NCBI GenBank assembly: GCA_002327335.1 | Contig: DCVH01000039.1 | Location: forward strand, 1-5,693 | Reading direction: 5' to 3' | DNA: 5,693 nt | DNA from: Patescibacteria group bacterium UBA2193 | GTDB lineage: Bacteria; Patescibacteriota; Minisyncoccia; Moranbacterales; DUUL01 | In this document: piece by piece, positions 4,648 to 5,693 of the stretch | Numbering within the stretch: position 1 is the stretch's first letter | How the letters are laid out: each line of letters begins with the position of its first letter | The notes under the pieces: generated by a model | Seen by the model: the letters and a program-made list of their open reading frames with translations, nothing else | Database searches by the model: none | What the model was told of the DNA's origin: nothing | Position numbers and translations under genes: made by a program

Positions 4648-4722
4648 GCATTTGACTAGGCAAATAATCTCAACATCTCGCTTTTTTTGACTAACTTTTT
4701 TGATGGTTTTTTGGGAAAAATC

Positions 4723-5693
4723 TTAATTTATTTCTATATCAATATGCTTAACTTCGGAAACTTCTTTTTCTATTTTTCTTTCAATTTCATTAATCTTAGT
4801 TCCGATCATCCTTGGCACTTTATCTGAATAGCCCACACAGAATTTAATAAAATTCTCATAATCATCTTTCACAAAATCGTATTCTTCCCGAAGAACTCCG
4901 GTGGGGAAAATTGTTCTAATTAAACTTGGCCCATTAAACTCTATTTCGCACTTAATTCGATATCGACCAACATCCAAAATTGTTGACTTGAAATCAATCA
5001 CCTTTTCGATTGATGGATCATTTTCCAAAAGTTTAATAATTCTTTTTTGAGCTTTCTTCGGAATGGTTTTCCCGATTAAATATTCCCGATTTTTATTAAT
5101 AAGCATTATCGCAACAACTCCCAGTAACAAACCAATTAAAATTGAACCAATTGAATCCCAATAATGATTGCCCGTTATATGAGCAAGCCAAATACTCAAA
5201 AGTGCAATCAGAACACCAATAACCGCCACGCCATCTTCATAGAGGACCGCCAGGGTTGTTGGATTGCCATGCTCCATTATTTCTTTAAACTTCATGCCCT
5301 TATTGGAACGACGAAGCTCTCTGAGCGCTGCCAGAAAAGTTAGTCCCTCCACCACAAAAGAAACAATGAGAATAGCAAACGTCATCCACCCCGTTGAAAT
5401 TTCATGCTCAGAAAACAAAGAAGAAATTCCGTGATAGATGGTTATGCCCGCACCAATAAAAAATATTCCACAAGCAGAAACCAATGACCAAAAAAATCTT
5501 TCCCTCCCATAACCATAAGAAAAATCAACATTTGCTTTTTTTGTTGATCTCTTGAGCCCAACCAAAAGAAGAAATTGATTAGCCGCATCAGCGAAACTAT
5601 GAATCGCTTCAGAAAACAAAGCCCCCGATCCGGAAATCATGAACCCAAAAATTTTCAAAATCACAATCAAAATATTTCCCGAAAAAGCCGCCA
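4723..5693 (-). CDS. Cation diffusion facilitator (CDF) transporter, 5' end outside the window
   Basis: The frame is open to the right edge, so the start lies outside; a TTG at 5670 is internal to the conserved first span. Counting from that codon, 315 residues are seen. They form about six membrane spans (near 1-19, 22-38, 62-80, 96-116, 137-164, 172-192) and a cytoplasmic C-terminal domain (about 195-315). Span 2 has the metal-site motif HSFAD (H24, D28). Span 5 has YEDGVAV (E145, D146) where many zinc CDFs have HxxxD, and span 6 starts with DSIGSILIGLLLG. The ED variant resembles the SLC30A9/ZnT9-like branch. CDF proteins exchange protons for divalent metals such as zinc or manganese; the metal here is unknown. 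No clear terminator separates the gene from the downstream LysM-CHAP promoter, so transcripts may run on. Confidence 0.9.
   Translation of the reverse strand, partial: AAFSGNILIVILKIFGFMISGSGALFSEAIHSFADAANQFLLLVGLKRSTKKANVDFSYGYGRERFFWSLVSACGIFFIGAGITIYHGISSLFSEHEISTGWMTFAILIVSFVVEGLTFLAALRELRRSNKGMKFKEIMEHGNPTTLAVLYEDGVAVIGVLIALLSIWLAHITGNHYWDSIGSILIGLLLGVVAIMLINKNREYLIGKTIPKKAQKRIIKLLENDPSIEKVIDFKSTILDVGRYRIKCEIEFNGPSLIRTIFPTGVLREEYDFVKDDYENFIKFCVGYSDKVPRMIGTKINEIERKIEKEVSEVKHIDIEIN

Noticed and set aside
4648..4664. Inverted repeat ATTTG/CAAAT just upstream of the LysM-CHAP -35
   Set aside because: Five A/T-rich pairs with no T-run are too weak to call an operator or a terminator for the CDF gene.

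Overview
This 5.7 kb window is AT-rich and looks like a chromosomal piece of a small-genome, uncultivated-type bacterium. I infer Candidate Phyla Radiation / Patescibacteria, possibly a Parcubacteria-like lineage. The reasons are low GC, short A-rich leaders mostly without Shine-Dalgarno sites, a tRNA gene split by a group I intron, heptanucleotide tandem repeats between RNA genes, and a membrane-anchored LysM-CHAP cell-wall enzyme beside a ComM/YifB ATPase. The phylum is an inference; no rRNA or taxonomic marker is present. The standard code fits, since UGA is not read through in any gene.

Layout from left to right. Positions 1-110 are a GC-richer, structured stretch that may be the 3' end of an RNA gene, with a weak resemblance to RNase P RNA. 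A strong hairpin at 112-142 with T-runs on both strands ends it and the convergent GNAT acetyltransferase gene (161-652, minus). Two tRNA genes follow on the minus strand. tRNA-Gly(GCC) is at 740-811. tRNA-Phe(GAA) is at 957-1314 and is interrupted by a 283-nt group I intron between U33 and G34. The 145 bp between them are filled largely by two different 7-bp repeat arrays. Divergently from the tRNAs, an extended -10 promoter drives yifB/comM (1476-3005, plus), which ends in two tandem terminators.

The right half is on the minus strand: a cation diffusion facilitator (CDF) transporter cut by the window edge (4723-5693), then a gene for a membrane-anchored protein with two LysM domains and a CHAP hydrolase domain (3296-4387), then a 41-codon candidate small membrane protein (3087-3212) with the only strong ribosome binding site in the window. 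The LysM-CHAP gene has a near-consensus promoter at 4618-4647. About 200 nt lie between that promoter and the first usable downstream start codon (TTG). The stretch is open in the same frame except for one amber codon six codons after an ATG at 4582. It is either a broken or recoded N-terminus or a structured leader.

Functionally the genes are a housekeeping mix: translation (tRNAs), DNA uptake/recombination (ComM-like), wall remodelling (LysM-CHAP), metal export (CDF) and small-molecule acetylation (GNAT). I see no defence island, transposase or CRISPR. The best candidate for something little described is the split tRNA-Phe gene. Next come the leader of the LysM-CHAP gene and the small membrane protein.
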